DNA of 36,517 nucleotides from an uncultured Bacillota bacterium (GCA_949295785.1 CASFMJ010000082.1:1-36517); one strand, 5' to 3'. Shown: positions 9,405-18,802, numbered from the stretch's first letter. The notes: generated by a model not told the origin, from the letters alone. Program-made: numbers and translations.

Positions 9405-10652
9405 ATGAAAACCGCAATACTTACAGTGGGAACAGAAATTCTTTTCGGGCAGATCGTAAATACCAATGCCGCATATCTTTCACAAAAACTCAACGAACTG
9501 GGATTTGATGTGATGTATCATTACAGCGTTGGCGATAACCCCGGAAGACTTGAAGAACTGATTCATCTTGCATTCAGAGACTGTGACATGATACTTACCA
9601 CGGGAGGACTGGGTCCCACTCAGGATGATCTTACAAAAGAGACAATTGCAAAAGCCATGGGCGACAGGATAATCGTAAACGATGATGCTATGAAAGCGCT
9701 GAAAGATCATTACGAAAAGTCCAAAAGACCGATGACAGAAAACAATCTTAAACAGGCATATATGCCGGAAAGCGCTATAATGCTCCCAAATGATCAGGGA
9801 ACAGCTCCGGGATTCTGGCTTGAAAAAAACGGCCGTATCATTGTATCCATGCCAGGGCCTCCAAGAGAAATGAAAAACATGTTTGAAAAAGAGGTTTTGC
9901 CCAGACTGGAAAAAAAGCAGGACAGCGTCATATATTACCGGATACTCAGGACATTCGGAATTGGTGAATCCAAGATGGAGACAGTGCTTCTGCCGCTTAT
10001 AGATAAACAGACAGATCCTACGATAGCCACCTATGCCAAAGAAGGTGAGTGCAGCCTCCGGATAGCATCCAAAAGAAAAACTTTAACAGAAGCAGAAAAA
10101 GCTGTAGACGAAATGACTGGTAAGGTTATGGACATAATCGGACCTTATGTATATAGCAAAGATGATGAGAATCTGATTGATGTAGTGGGAAATTTACTTG
10201 TTTCTAAAGGCATAACCGTTTCCTGTGCAGAATCATGTACAGGCGGACTTTTTGCCGGAACATTGATAAATTATCCGGGAATTTCAGCAGTTTTTGAAAG
10301 AGGCCTTGTAACTTACAGCAACAGAGCCAAAATGGAGGAACTGGGTGTAAAAAAGGAGACTCTTGAAAAATATGGAGCGGTTAGTCCCCAGACTGCTGCA
10401 GAAATGGCCGAAGGCCTCGAAAAAAAGACAGGATCGGATATCTGTATTTCTGTTACCGGAATTGCCGGCCCTGATGGAGGGACAGAAGAAAAACCTGTAG
10501 GTCTCATTTATATCGGGGTAAGATGGAAGGGCGAAACTCAGGTAATAAAAACTGATGGAAGAAATGTCAGCAGGCAGTGGAACAGAAATTATGCTGTTTT
10601 AAATATGCTCCATATTTTATATAAACTGGTCAGGGATGATCAAGACAGATAA
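9405..10652 (+). CDS. cinA: CinA-family nicotinamide mononucleotide deamidase / competence-damage protein
   Basis: The 415-residue protein has an N-terminal MoCF-like domain (residues about 1-170; TVGTEILFGQIVNTN, TGGLGPTQDDLT), linked in the family to ADP-ribose pyrophosphatase activity. The C-terminal CinA domain (about 255-412; SCAESCTGGLFAG, SVTGIAGPDGGT) deamidates NMN for pyridine-nucleotide recycling. The start is ATG 9405 with AGAGGA upstream, 9 bp after pgsA. In competent Gram-positives cinA is often co-expressed with recA; here recA has its own promoter 100 bp downstream, though read-through is possible because no strong terminator is seen between them. Confidence 0.93.
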   Translation: MKTAILTVGTEILFGQIVNTNAAYLSQKLNELGFDVMYHYSVGDNPGRLEELIHLAFRDCDMILTTGGLGPTQDDLTKETIAKAMGDRIIVNDDAMKALKDHYEKSKRPMTENNLKQAYMPESAIMLPNDQGTAPGFWLEKNGRIIVSMPGPPREMKNMFEKEVLPRLEKKQDSVIYYRILRTFGIGESKMETVLLPLIDKQTDPTIATYAKEGECSLRIASKRKTLTEAEKAVDEMTGKVMDIIGPYVYSKDDENLIDVVGNLLVSKGITVSCAESCTGGLFAGTLINYPGISAVFERGLVTYSNRAKMEELGVKKETLEKYGAVSPQTAAEMAEGLEKKTGSDICISVTGIAGPDGGTEEKPVGLIYIGVRWKGETQVIKTDGRNVSRQWNRNYAVLNMLHILYKLVRDDQDR

Positions 10653-10753
10653 AATCAATATTTTTAATAATGTAAAAACTTATATTGACAAAGAGTAAGT
10701 GAGCATGTATTATGTATTTACATAAATTTCCATATAAATTTTACCAATTTTCC

Positions 10754-10782
10754 TTGACCGGTGTCGCAAAATAAGGTAATAT
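10754..10782 (+). promoter_or_regulatory. recA promoter
   Basis: TTGACC (10754-10759), a 17-nt spacer, then TAATAT (10777-10782), 36 nt before the recA start. An SOS operator lies directly downstream, around the expected transcription start. Confidence 0.75.
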
Positions 10783-10790
10783 AAAAGAAA

Positions 10791-10802
10791 GAACAAATGT
10801 TC
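10791..10802 (+). promoter_or_regulatory. LexA-type SOS box of recA
   Basis: GAAC-AAAT-GTTC is a perfect inverted repeat matching the Gram-positive SOS box core (GAACNNNNGTTC). It sits 8 nt after the -10, where a bound LexA repressor would block initiation. This predicts DNA-damage induction of recA. Confidence 0.85.
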
Positions 10803-10818
10803 GCAAAGGAGAGAAGGT

Positions 10819-11943
10819 ATGGCTGCAGATAAGTCAGATAAAAAAGTCGAGAGAAAAACTGATAATTCCGAGAAAGATAAGGCTCTTGAGGCTGCGCTGT
10901 CACAGATACAGAAGCAGTTCGGCAAAGGAGCCATAATGAAGCTGGGAGATAAAGGTGCTCAGATGAATGTGGAGGCCATTTCCACCGGTTCCATAAGCCT
11001 TGATGTGGCCACCGGCATAGGAGGTGTGCCGCGAGGAAGGATTGTAGAAATATTCGGACCTGAATCTTCCGGAAAAACCACACTGACCCTGCATATAGTT
11101 GCAGAAGCCCAGAAGAATGGAGGCAAGGCTGCATTTATTGATGCTGAGCATGCACTCGACCCGGTATATGCTAAAAATCTGGGTGTGGATGTTGAAAACC
11201 TTCTGGTGTCACAGCCCGATACAGGAGAACAGGCTCTGGAAATATGTGATATGCTTGTCAGAAGCGGCGCTCTTGACGTAGTGATAATCGACTCGGTTGC
11301 GGCGCTTGTTCCAAAAGCCGAGATTCAAGGTGAGATGGGTGACGCCCATGTAGGACTTCAGGCAAGGCTCATGTCCCAGGCTTTGAGAAAGATAACAGGA
11401 AGCATAAACAAATCAAACACCTGTGTTATTTTTATAAACCAGCTCAGAGAAAAAGTCGGTGTGATGTACGGAAGCCCCGAAGTCACCACAGGAGGAAGAG
11501 CTCTCAAGTTCTATTCATCCATGCGTCTGGATGTAAGAAAAGTTGAGACAATAAAGCAGGGAGACAACATTTTAGGTAACCGCACCAAGGTTAAAGTCGT
11601 TAAAAACAAGGTGGCTCCTCCTTTTAAACAGGCTGAATTCGATATAATGTATGGAGAAGGCATATCCAAAGAAGGAGACATCCTTGATTCTGCTGTGGCT
11701 GCCAAGATTATTGACAAGGCAGGATCATGGTACAGTTATAATGGAGAAAGAATCGGACAGGGTAGAGAAAATATAAAGGTCTATTTCAAAGAACACCCTG
11801 AAACAGTACAGGAAATTGAGAAAAAAATCATAGATCTTATGAAAAATGAAGGTGAATCCGAAAAAGAACCTGATGTTTCAGAAGAAGAATTTTCTGAAAT
11901 AATGGATATGATAATAGATGAAGACGGAGTGATTATAGAATAA
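10819..11943 (+). CDS. recA: Recombinase RecA
   Basis: RecA forms filaments on single-stranded DNA, catalyses strand exchange and triggers LexA self-cleavage. The 374-residue product has a charged N-terminal lead of about 20 residues, then the core: [18 protein letters not shown], Walker [10 protein letters not shown] (about 80-88), [19 protein letters not shown], the L1/L2 loops around [17 protein letters not shown] and [10 protein letters not shown], and an acidic C-terminal tail. The start is ATG 10819 with AAAGGAGAG 7-8 nt upstream. The N-terminal lead is longer than in E. coli but not unusual for Clostridia. The promoter and SOS box at 10754-10802 indicate autoregulation through LexA. 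No convincing terminator follows it. Confidence 0.97.
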   Translation: MAADKSDKKVERKTDNSEKDKALEAALSQIQKQFGKGAIMKLGDKGAQMNVEAISTGSISLDVATGIGGVPRGRIVEIFGPESSGKTTLTLHIVAEAQKNGGKAAFIDAEHALDPVYAKNLGVDVENLLVSQPDTGEQALEICDMLVRSGALDVVIIDSVAALVPKAEIQGEMGDAHVGLQARLMSQALRKITGSINKSNTCVIFINQLREKVGVMYGSPEVTTGGRALKFYSSMRLDVRKVETIKQGDNILGNRTKVKVVKNKVAPPFKQAEFDIMYGEGISKEGDILDSAVAAKIIDKAGSWYSYNGERIGQGRENIKVYFKEHPETVQEIEKKIIDLMKNEGESEKEPDVSEEEFSEIMDMIIDEDGVIIE

Positions 11944-12048
11944 CAGTATCAGTTATATAGGATATTGCTTTAGGAATTAAACATATATTCCTGATAATCT
12001 GCTGACAATAAAAATCACGATTTTAGAAGAGTATTTTTACGAAAACCC

Positions 12049-12077
12049 TTGACATTGAGCCGTTTTAATGGTATCAT
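12049..12077 (+). promoter_or_regulatory. rplU-rpmA promoter
   Basis: A consensus TTGACA (12049-12054), a 17-nt spacer, then TATCAT (12072-12077). Transcription should start near 12084, leaving a leader of about 80 nt before rplU. The perfect -35 fits a highly expressed ribosomal gene. Confidence 0.8.
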
Positions 12078-12084
12078 ATCCGAG

Positions 12085-12160
12085 TTGAGCCGCGCAGAAT
12101 GGGTAAAAAGTGATTGTATATCCACCCACAATGGCGAGACTGGATAGAGGAGGAAAAATT
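12085..12160 (+). promoter_or_regulatory. Probable L21 leader (autoregulatory 5' UTR)
   Basis: An L21 leader is known upstream of rplU-rpmA in low-GC Gram-positives. Here the untranslated region holds competing helices: TGGGT (12100-12104) with ACCCA (12124-12128); ATTGT (12113-12117) with ACAAT (12128-12132); and TATCCA (12119-12124) with TGGATA (12141-12146). The last helix ends just before the AGGAGG ribosome binding site. They cannot all form together, which suits a binding-dependent switch. Assignment to the Rfam family is by position and layout; no covariance model was run. Confidence 0.5.
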
Positions 12161-12163
12161 TTT

Positions 12164-12685
12164 ATGTACGCAGTAATAGAAACAGGCGGCAAACAGTACA
12201 GAGTACAGGAAGGTGACGTTATCACAGTTGAGAAACTGGACGCTAATGTAGGTGATACAGTAGTATTCGACAAAGTTCTGGTACTTAACGACGACAAAGA
12301 ACTTAAAGTCGGTACACCTTATCTTCAGACAGGCGTATCAGCCAGCGTAGTAGAAAACGGAAAGGGAGATAAAGTAATTATCTTCAAGTATAAGGCAAAG
12401 AAAGACTACAGAAAGAAACAGGGTCACAGACAGCCTTATACAAAAGTGCAGATTGAATCTTTAACCGGAGAAGCCAAAAAAGCTGCTCCAAAGAAAGAAG
12501 CACCTAAGACTGAGGCTGTTGCCGATGTAAAAGAAGAAGTTAAAGAAGCTAAACCTGCAAAGAAGGTTTCTGCTTCGATGAAAAAAGACGAGCTGATTGC
12601 TTTTGCCAAAGAAAACAATATCGCTATCGATGAAAAAGCTACAAAAGCTGTTATAATCGAAGCTATAGAAGCGGCACTGAAGTAA
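12164..12685 (+). CDS. rplU: 50S ribosomal protein L21 with a C-terminal extension
   Basis: Residues 1-103 are a standard bL21, a 23S rRNA-binding protein ([17 protein letters not shown] at the start, [17 protein letters not shown] near the end). The start is ATG 12164, with AGGAGGAAAAA just upstream; an in-frame GTG at 12110 would lie inside the leader and has no ribosome binding site. The protein then continues to 173 residues. The extra part is an Ala/Lys/Glu/Pro linker (104-137) followed by a small predicted helical module (about 138-173; [29 protein letters not shown]) resembling SAP, LEM-like or Rho-N helix-extension-helix folds that often bind nucleic acid. The codon use of the tail matches the rest of the gene. 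L21 identity is certain; the module assignment is by eye. Confidence 0.95.
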   Translation: MYAVIETGGKQYRVQEGDVITVEKLDANVGDTVVFDKVLVLNDDKELKVGTPYLQTGVSASVVENGKGDKVIIFKYKAKKDYRKKQGHRQPYTKVQIESLTGEAKKAAPKKEAPKTEAVADVKEEVKEAKPAKKVSASMKKDELIAFAKENNIAIDEKATKAVIIEAIEAALK

Positions 12686-12715
12686 TCTGTCAATAGAAAT
12701 AAGGAGGCGAGAGTA

Positions 12716-12976
12716 ATGGCAAGTAAAAAAGGTGTAGGTAGCTCAAAAAACGGTCGTGACTCCGAGTCCAAACGTCTTGGACTTAAAGCCGGAGACGGTC
12801 AGTATGTAAGCGCCGGCAGCATTCTTGTAAGACAGAGAGGAACAAAATTCCACCCAGGAAATAATGTTGGCATCGGCGGAGATGATACTCTCTTTGCCAA
12901 GATAGATGGAGCTGTCAAATTTGAAAGAAAAGACAGAAACAGAAAGCAAGTGAGCGTTTATCCTAAAGAAGCTTAA
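12716..12976 (+). CDS. rpmA: 50S ribosomal protein L27
   Basis: bL27 reaches towards the peptidyl-transferase centre. The 86-residue product opens directly with [19 protein letters not shown] and contains [14 protein letters not shown], so it is complete. The start is ATG 12716 with AAGGAGG about 8 nt upstream. It lacks the short N-terminal peptide that most Firmicutes L27 carry and that the Prp (YsxB) cysteine protease removes. No prp gene lies in the 30-bp gap after rplU, where it usually sits. Confidence 0.96.
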   Translation: MASKKGVGSSKNGRDSESKRLGLKAGDGQYVSAGSILVRQRGTKFHPGNNVGIGGDDTLFAKIDGAVKFERKDRNRKQVSVYPKEA

Positions 12977-12982
12977 TAATCA

Positions 12983-13014
12983 GCCCTGTAATTTTGCAGT
13001 TACAGGGCTTTTTT
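12983..13014 (+). terminator. Rho-independent terminator of rplU-rpmA
   Basis: GCCCTGTAA (12983-12991) pairs perfectly with TTACAGGGC (13000-13008) around an 8-nt loop, followed by six T residues. Confidence 0.92.
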
Positions 13015-13058
13015 ATAAAAAACTGAGCACAATAAAATAAGAAATAGAGAAGCTGTAA

Positions 13059-14372
<1,314 letters not shown>

Positions 14373-14404
14373 TCATATATCCGCCATGTAAATGAGTATT
14401 ATAT

Positions 14405-14432
14405 GAGGGCAGGACTTTCCTGCCTCTTTTTC
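14405..14432 (+). terminator. Rho-independent terminator of obgE
   Basis: GCAGGA (14409-14414) and TCCTGC (14418-14423) form a hairpin with a CTT loop, lengthened by GAG/CTC with one bulged G, and followed by a T-rich run. Confidence 0.75.
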
Positions 14433-14495
14433 TTTGTAAAATTCAGTCTTTTTTAAGATTTTTCTCATAAAATTTCTATATATGAGGAGGATCGC

Positions 14496-15011
14496 ATGAA
14501 AAGATATGGAGATAAATTATTGATTCAGGCGGTAATATGTCTGACGTTATTTGCCGCTGTCAGGATGAGTGCAGTGCTGGATGGTGAAATCACAGGAGAA
14601 ATAAAAGACTATATAAAGGTACAGTTTGAGAAAAACTATACGGTCGAGGACATAAGAAAAGCAGGAGATATGCTGGCAGGAAAAATCAGGGAGACTCCTG
14701 CCACTATAGCTTCGGTAATAACTCGGGCCAATGAGGCAGGTGAATTTGGAACGCCAATAAACAAGAATGATAAAGATACCATAAAGACTGTACATGCAGT
14801 GGGCGACGGAGAGATAATATATGCAGGTATCGAAAAAGATATGGGAGTCTGTATAAAGATCAGTCATGGAGAAAAGACCTCAGTTTATGGTAATCTGTAT
14901 ACCCTTACCGCTGTTACCGGTGAGAAGGTGAAGAAGGGTGATGTAATAGGCACTTTTGATGAAAACGGTGAAAAAGAATTTTATTATCAACTTAAAGACT
15001 CTGTGGTATAA
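14496..15011 (+). CDS. Membrane-anchored degenerate LytM/M23-like protein, SpoIVFA- or SpoIIQ-like
   Basis: The 171-residue protein has an N-terminal hydrophobic segment (about 9-27), a charged spacer, and a C-terminal LytM-like beta domain from about 95 (VGDGEIIYAG, ISHGEKTSVYGNL, VTGEKVKKGDVIG). True M23 peptidases bind zinc through HxxxD and HxH motifs. Here the first is absent, and the final HLHFE-type strand reads EFYYQLKD, so the zinc site is lost and the domain should be non-catalytic. Degenerate LytM proteins with one membrane helix act in sporulation: SpoIVFA anchors the sigma-K protease complex, and SpoIIQ joins the intermembrane channel. spoIVFA lies near rplU-obg in Bacillus, which favours that comparison, but no spoIVFB follows. 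The start is ATG 14496 after GAGGAGG. Confidence 0.6.
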   Translation: MKRYGDKLLIQAVICLTLFAAVRMSAVLDGEITGEIKDYIKVQFEKNYTVEDIRKAGDMLAGKIRETPATIASVITRANEAGEFGTPINKNDKDTIKTVHAVGDGEIIYAGIEKDMGVCIKISHGEKTSVYGNLYTLTAVTGEKVKKGDVIGTFDENGEKEFYYQLKDSVV

Positions 15012-15064
15012 TTAACTGTCAGATAAAATACCATGCTGATAAATTCCGATGGAAGGTGAATTTT

Positions 15065-15604
15065 TTGAGAAAACGTATAACCATAGAAGAAATAAACAAA
15101 CTGTATGAAAATTTTAAAACACCAGACAGGGTCAGGGCGCATTGTGCGGCGGTATCTGATACTGGTGTAAAAATAGCAGAAGAACTTAACAGACATGGAT
15201 ATCATCTCGATACTGTTCTCATAGAGAGAGCCGGACTTGCCCATGATGTGGCAAGAACATGTGAATCACATGATATAATCGGCTGGGAGACATTAAAAAG
15301 AGCCGGATATGAAGATGAAGCAGAAATAATCAGGGTACATATGAGATATCCTGAATTTAACCCTGTGGACAAGCTCAACGAGTGTGATATAGTGTGCCTT
15401 GCTGACAGAATAGTTAAAGAAGATAAATATGTGGGTCTTGATGAAAGAATAGATTATATAATCAAAAAAGCCGCAGGAGACACTGATGCTATATGCCAGA
15501 TACTGAAGAATAAGGAAAAAATAAAAATTCTTATAGATCAGATTGAAAAAATAATCGGCATTTCTTTTGACAGGCTTTTAAAAGGAGGAAGTAATGAAGC
15601 TTAA
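15065..15604 (+). CDS. HD-domain protein, predicted metal-dependent phosphohydrolase
   Basis: The protein of about 179 residues carries the HD pattern: a first His in RVRAHCAAVSD, a His-Asp pair in GLAHDVAR, His in IRVHMRYP and Asp in CLADRIVKED. Most HD proteins hydrolyse phosphoesters, often of nucleotides; the substrate here is unknown. I place the start at TTG 15065, since the Shine-Dalgarno GGAAGG (15051-15056) overlaps the upstream GTG at 15056 and is 8 nt from the TTG. It is not clearly YqeK, and yhbY and nadD, which usually separate obgE from yqeK, are missing. Its end overlaps the next gene by 11 bp, so the two are coupled. Confidence 0.7.
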   Translation: MRKRITIEEINKLYENFKTPDRVRAHCAAVSDTGVKIAEELNRHGYHLDTVLIERAGLAHDVARTCESHDIIGWETLKRAGYEDEAEIIRVHMRYPEFNPVDKLNECDIVCLADRIVKEDKYVGLDERIDYIIKKAAGDTDAICQILKNKEKIKILIDQIEKIIGISFDRLLKGGSNEA

Positions 15605-17435
15605 CAATAAACTGGAAGAAATGCTGAAACAGGTTGAAAAACCCGGACGATATATAGGCGGAGAAGTAAATTCCATAGTAAAAGATGCCGAGGAAAAACT
15701 TGCTTTTGCTTTTCCTGATTTATATGAAATAGGAATGTCATATTTAGGCATGCAGATATTATATAACGCCGTAAATAAAAGAGATAAACTGAGCTGTGAA
15801 AGAGTTTTTTCACCGGCACCTGATATGGAAGAGCTGATGAGAAAAGAAAACTTTCCTCTTTTTACTCTGGAAACCAAAACTTCCCTTAAAGAAATGGACA
15901 TAATAGGATTCACTCTCCAGTATGAAATGTCTTTTACAACAATCCTCAATATGCTTGAACTGGCCCAGATACCTGTTCTGTCTGACGAAAGAGATGACAG
16001 CTATCCAATAATAGCCGCAGGAGGCCCTTGTGCATTTAATCCGGAACCACTGGCCGATTTCATAGATATATTTCTGATAGGCGACGGAGAGGAACTTCTT
16101 CCGGAACTTATGGAACTCCATCTTGATTGTAAAAAACGTGGACTGACAAAAAAAGAATTTCTTGAACGAGCCTGTAATATTACCGGTGTTTATGTTCCGT
16201 CATTTTACAGTCCGGAATATTCAGAAGATGGAACGATAAAAAAATTATGTAAACTCAATGAAGCTGCACCGGATACAGTAAAAAGATGTATACTTGCAGA
16301 TATTGAAAATGCCGATTTTCCTACGGAGCCGGTCATACCTCTGATTGAGGCTGTTCATGACAGATCAGTTGTTGAGACTTTCAGGGGATGTACAAGAGGC
16401 TGCCGGTTCTGTCAGGCCGGAATGATATACAGACCGGTCAGAGAACGAAGTAAAGAAAGAATAATGAGTCTTGCATCGGATCAGATCGCATCTACCGGAA
16501 ACGATGAACTCTCACTTCTTTCACTTTCGACCAACGATTATTCCCGGTTTGAGAGTCTTGCGCTGGATCTTATGGACTGGTGCGGAACTCATAATGTGTC
16601 TCTCTCCCTTCCATCTCTGAGAATAGACAGATTTGCTTTTGAAGTACTGGGGAAAATACAGGAATATAAGAAATCAGGCCTTACTTATGCACCTGAGGCA
16701 GGAACCCAGAGATTGCGGGATGTTATAAACAAAGGTGTAACAGAAGAAGATATATATACGTCTGTAGAGCAGGCAATTTCACTGGGATGGAAACACATAA
16801 AACTGTATTTTATGATAGGACTACCCACAGAGACCGAAGAAGATCTGGATGGTATTGCAAAGATTGCTGCAGATATAATAGAAATAAATAAACGCTACAA
16901 CGGTCCTAAGGGAGGCAGATTCAGGTTAACAGTCAGCGTTTCCAATTTTGTTCCAAAGGCTGACACTCCATTTCAGTGGGAACCTCAGAATACGCCTGAA
17001 GAATTCATGAAAAAACATATGTATCTTGAAAACCGTCTGAAAATAAAAGGTGTGACTTTTAATTATCATGACAGCTTTACCAGTATATGTGAGGCAATAA
17101 TTGCCAGAGGTGACAGAAGAGTAGGAAGAGCTATAGCCAGAGCCCACAGTCTGGGGTGCAGACTGGATGGATGGACGGAGTACTTTTATCCGGAAAAATG
17201 GGAGCAGGCTTTCCGTGAAAGTGGTATTTCTCCTGAATTTTATGCTTTCAGAAAACGTCATGCGGATGAGATACTGCCATGGGATCATATCGATTGCGGC
17301 ATAAGTAAGAAATTTTTCAGCAGTGAGAGAAAGAAAGCTTATAAAGAACTTGTAACATGCGACTGCAGATACGGATGCAGAGGATGTGGAATTAACAGCA
17401 TGACAGAGTGCAGACTGGAGGGAATATATGGCTGA
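15594..17435 (+). CDS. TIGR03960-family radical SAM protein with B12-binding-like N-terminus
   Basis: The 613-residue protein has an N-terminal region resembling a B12-binding/Rossmann fold (AFPDLYEIGMSYLGMQILY, GGPCAFNPEPLADF, IGDGEELLPEL). A radical-SAM core follows with CxxxCxxC at Cys266/270/273 (FRGCTRGCRFCQAG), LSLPSLRIDRF, YAPEAGTQRLR and FMIGLPTETEEDL. The C-terminus is cysteine-rich (CDCRYGCRGCG), which may bind a second cluster. The family is widespread in Clostridia next to a DUF2344 partner, as here, and its substrate is not known to me; an RNA or ribosome-related role is sometimes inferred because the pair often lies beside rng and rplU. The start is ATG 15594 after AAAGGAGGAA. 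Confidence 0.88.
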   Translation: MKLNNKLEEMLKQVEKPGRYIGGEVNSIVKDAEEKLAFAFPDLYEIGMSYLGMQILYNAVNKRDKLSCERVFSPAPDMEELMRKENFPLFTLETKTSLKEMDIIGFTLQYEMSFTTILNMLELAQIPVLSDERDDSYPIIAAGGPCAFNPEPLADFIDIFLIGDGEELLPELMELHLDCKKRGLTKKEFLERACNITGVYVPSFYSPEYSEDGTIKKLCKLNEAAPDTVKRCILADIENADFPTEPVIPLIEAVHDRSVVETFRGCTRGCRFCQAGMIYRPVRERSKERIMSLASDQIASTGNDELSLLSLSTNDYSRFESLALDLMDWCGTHNVSLSLPSLRIDRFAFEVLGKIQEYKKSGLTYAPEAGTQRLRDVINKGVTEEDIYTSVEQAISLGWKHIKLYFMIGLPTETEEDLDGIAKIAADIIEINKRYNGPKGGRFRLTVSVSNFVPKADTPFQWEPQNTPEEFMKKHMYLENRLKIKGVTFNYHDSFTSICEAIIARGDRRVGRAIARAHSLGCRLDGWTEYFYPEKWEQAFRESGISPEFYAFRKRHADEILPWDHIDCGISKKFFSSERKKAYKELVTCDCRYGCRGCGINSMTECRLEGIYG

Positions 17436-18105
17436 AAAATATTACATCAAGTTCAGCAAAGATGGTTTTGCAAAATATACTTCTCATTTAGATCTTCTGC
17501 GTCTGTTTAAAAGAGCATTCAGGAAAACGGGAATAGATCTTAAATATTCTGAAGGGTTTAATCCTCATCCAAGAATCAGTTTTGCTCAGCCGCTGTCACT
17601 GGGGTATGCAGGAGCAGAAGAACTTCTTGAATTTGAAACTGACACTGAGAATGATCCCGTAAAGATGGCTGAACAGCTTAATCCTGTTATGCCCGAAGGA
17701 ATTAGGATAATAGGCTGCGGAAAACTTTCCGCAGGTGTAAAATCTCTGGCAGGAGAAGCAGAAAGCGCATCATATACAGTAATTATTCCATATCATATAT
17801 CGGAGAATATTGATATTATATTGAACGGATATATGTCGCAGGGTAAGATACTGGCATGGAAAAGACAAAAAAAAGACAAGAAGATGGTTCAGATCGATAT
17901 AAAAAATATGATCAGGGACATAACTGCTTCGACAGACGGCCGGAATATATATCTTGATATGAATCTGGATTGTGGCAGCGTTTCTAACTGCAGCCCTGAA
18001 CTGGTCATATCATCTTTCTGCGATTTTAGCCATTTTAATATTCCTCGCCACACCATCAGCGTAAAAAGAAATAAAATCTTTTTTTACAATAATTTACAGA
18101 TATAA
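17428..18105 (+). CDS. TIGR03936/DUF2344 radical-SAM-linked protein
   Basis: This 225-residue protein belongs to the family that always accompanies, or is fused to, TIGR03960 radical-SAM proteins. Family features are YYIKFSKDGFAKYTSHLDLL at the start, then FKRAFRKTGIDLKYSEGFNPHPRISFAQPLSLGYAG. Its start, ATG 17428, lies 8 bp inside the radical-SAM gene, with GGAGG about 7 nt upstream; this implies translational coupling and a stoichiometric complex. The biochemical role is not established. The RNase G gene usually found next to this pair is absent here. Confidence 0.87.
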   Translation: MAEKYYIKFSKDGFAKYTSHLDLLRLFKRAFRKTGIDLKYSEGFNPHPRISFAQPLSLGYAGAEELLEFETDTENDPVKMAEQLNPVMPEGIRIIGCGKLSAGVKSLAGEAESASYTVIIPYHISENIDIILNGYMSQGKILAWKRQKKDKKMVQIDIKNMIRDITASTDGRNIYLDMNLDCGSVSNCSPELVISSFCDFSHFNIPRHTISVKRNKIFFYNNLQI

Positions 18106-18106
18106 G

Positions 18107-18135
18107 TTGACACTTACATTATTTTGCTGTAAAAT
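18107..18135 (+). promoter_or_regulatory. comEA promoter
   Basis: Consensus TTGACA (18107-18112), a 17-nt spacer, then TAAAAT (18130-18135), directly after the DUF2344 stop. The TTG of this -35 box is in frame with comEA and could be mistaken for a start codon. Confidence 0.8.
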
Positions 18136-18157
18136 TTTTACAAAGGGGTGCAAAATA

Positions 18158-18802
18158 ATGAATAACACAGATATTAAAAAAATCTTCGATCAGATCAGAG
18201 AGCAGTTAACTCTCCATTCTGACAAGATAAAAAAAGCAGCCCTGCCTGTTGTGGTATCGGCTGCTCTTTTATTTTTCTGGATCTTCGGAGCTGATGACGG
18301 AGAAAAAGTCACATCTGAAACTGATGAACAGAATCTCATAGTGCAGCAAGAGGCGACAGAGGAAATTCCGGAACAAGAGAAAGCTGAGAACATTTATATC
18401 GATATAAGCGGCTGTGTTAAAAATCCAGGCGTATACCAGGTTCAGCAGGGCACAAGAATATTTCAGGTTATAGAAAAAGCCGGCGGTCTTGCAGATGGTG
18501 CAGACACAGAAAGTCTGAACAGGGCAGAGGTGGTTACTGACGGACAGAAAATAGTTATTTATGCCAAAGGAGAAGACAATGCTTATCCGGGGAATGATGA
18601 CGAGCAGGAATCTAAGATTAATATAAACAGTGCAGATTCCCAGAGACTTCAGGACGTACCGGGTGTAGGTCCTGCCACAGCAGAAAAGATTATCCGTTAC
18701 AGAGAAGAAAACGGATTTTTCAGTTCTGTTGAAGATCTGCTGAATGTCAGCGGCATTGGTGAGAAAACCCTCGAAAATATGAGAGAGTACATAACTGTAT
18801 AA
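18158..18802 (+). CDS. comEA: ComEA-family DNA-binding competence protein
   Basis: ComEA is a membrane-anchored double-stranded DNA receptor for natural transformation. The 214-residue protein has a hydrophobic helix (about 28-45; LPVVVSAALLFFWIFG), an acidic spacer, an SLBB-type domain (IDISGCVKNPGVYQV, IEKAGGLADGADTESLNRA), and a C-terminal helix-hairpin-helix pair (ININSADSQRLQDVPGVGPA, IIRYREENGFFSSVEDLLNV, GIGEKTLENM). The start is ATG 18158 with AAAGGGGTG 8 nt upstream. In Bacillus comEA is followed by comEB and comEC; here sporulation genes follow instead, so any ComEC channel must lie elsewhere. Confidence 0.92.
   Translation: MNNTDIKKIFDQIREQLTLHSDKIKKAALPVVVSAALLFFWIFGADDGEKVTSETDEQNLIVQQEATEEIPEQEKAENIYIDISGCVKNPGVYQVQQGTRIFQVIEKAGGLADGADTESLNRAEVVTDGQKIVIYAKGEDNAYPGNDDEQESKININSADSQRLQDVPGVGPATAEKIIRYREENGFFSSVEDLLNVSGIGEKTLENMREYITV

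Noticed and set aside
11944-12040. Terminator after recA
   Set aside because: AGGAAT/ATTCCT near 11980 can form a weak 6-bp stem but no T-run follows.
12110-12163. GTG start extending L21 by 18 residues
   Set aside because: The extension lies within the structured leader, lacks a ribosome binding site, and is not part of L21; ATG 12164 follows AGGAGG.
18107-18157. In-frame TTG start giving comEA 17 extra N-terminal codons
   Set aside because: This TTG is part of the -35 box TTGACA, and the -10 lies inside the would-be coding part. ATG 18158 has a good ribosome binding site.
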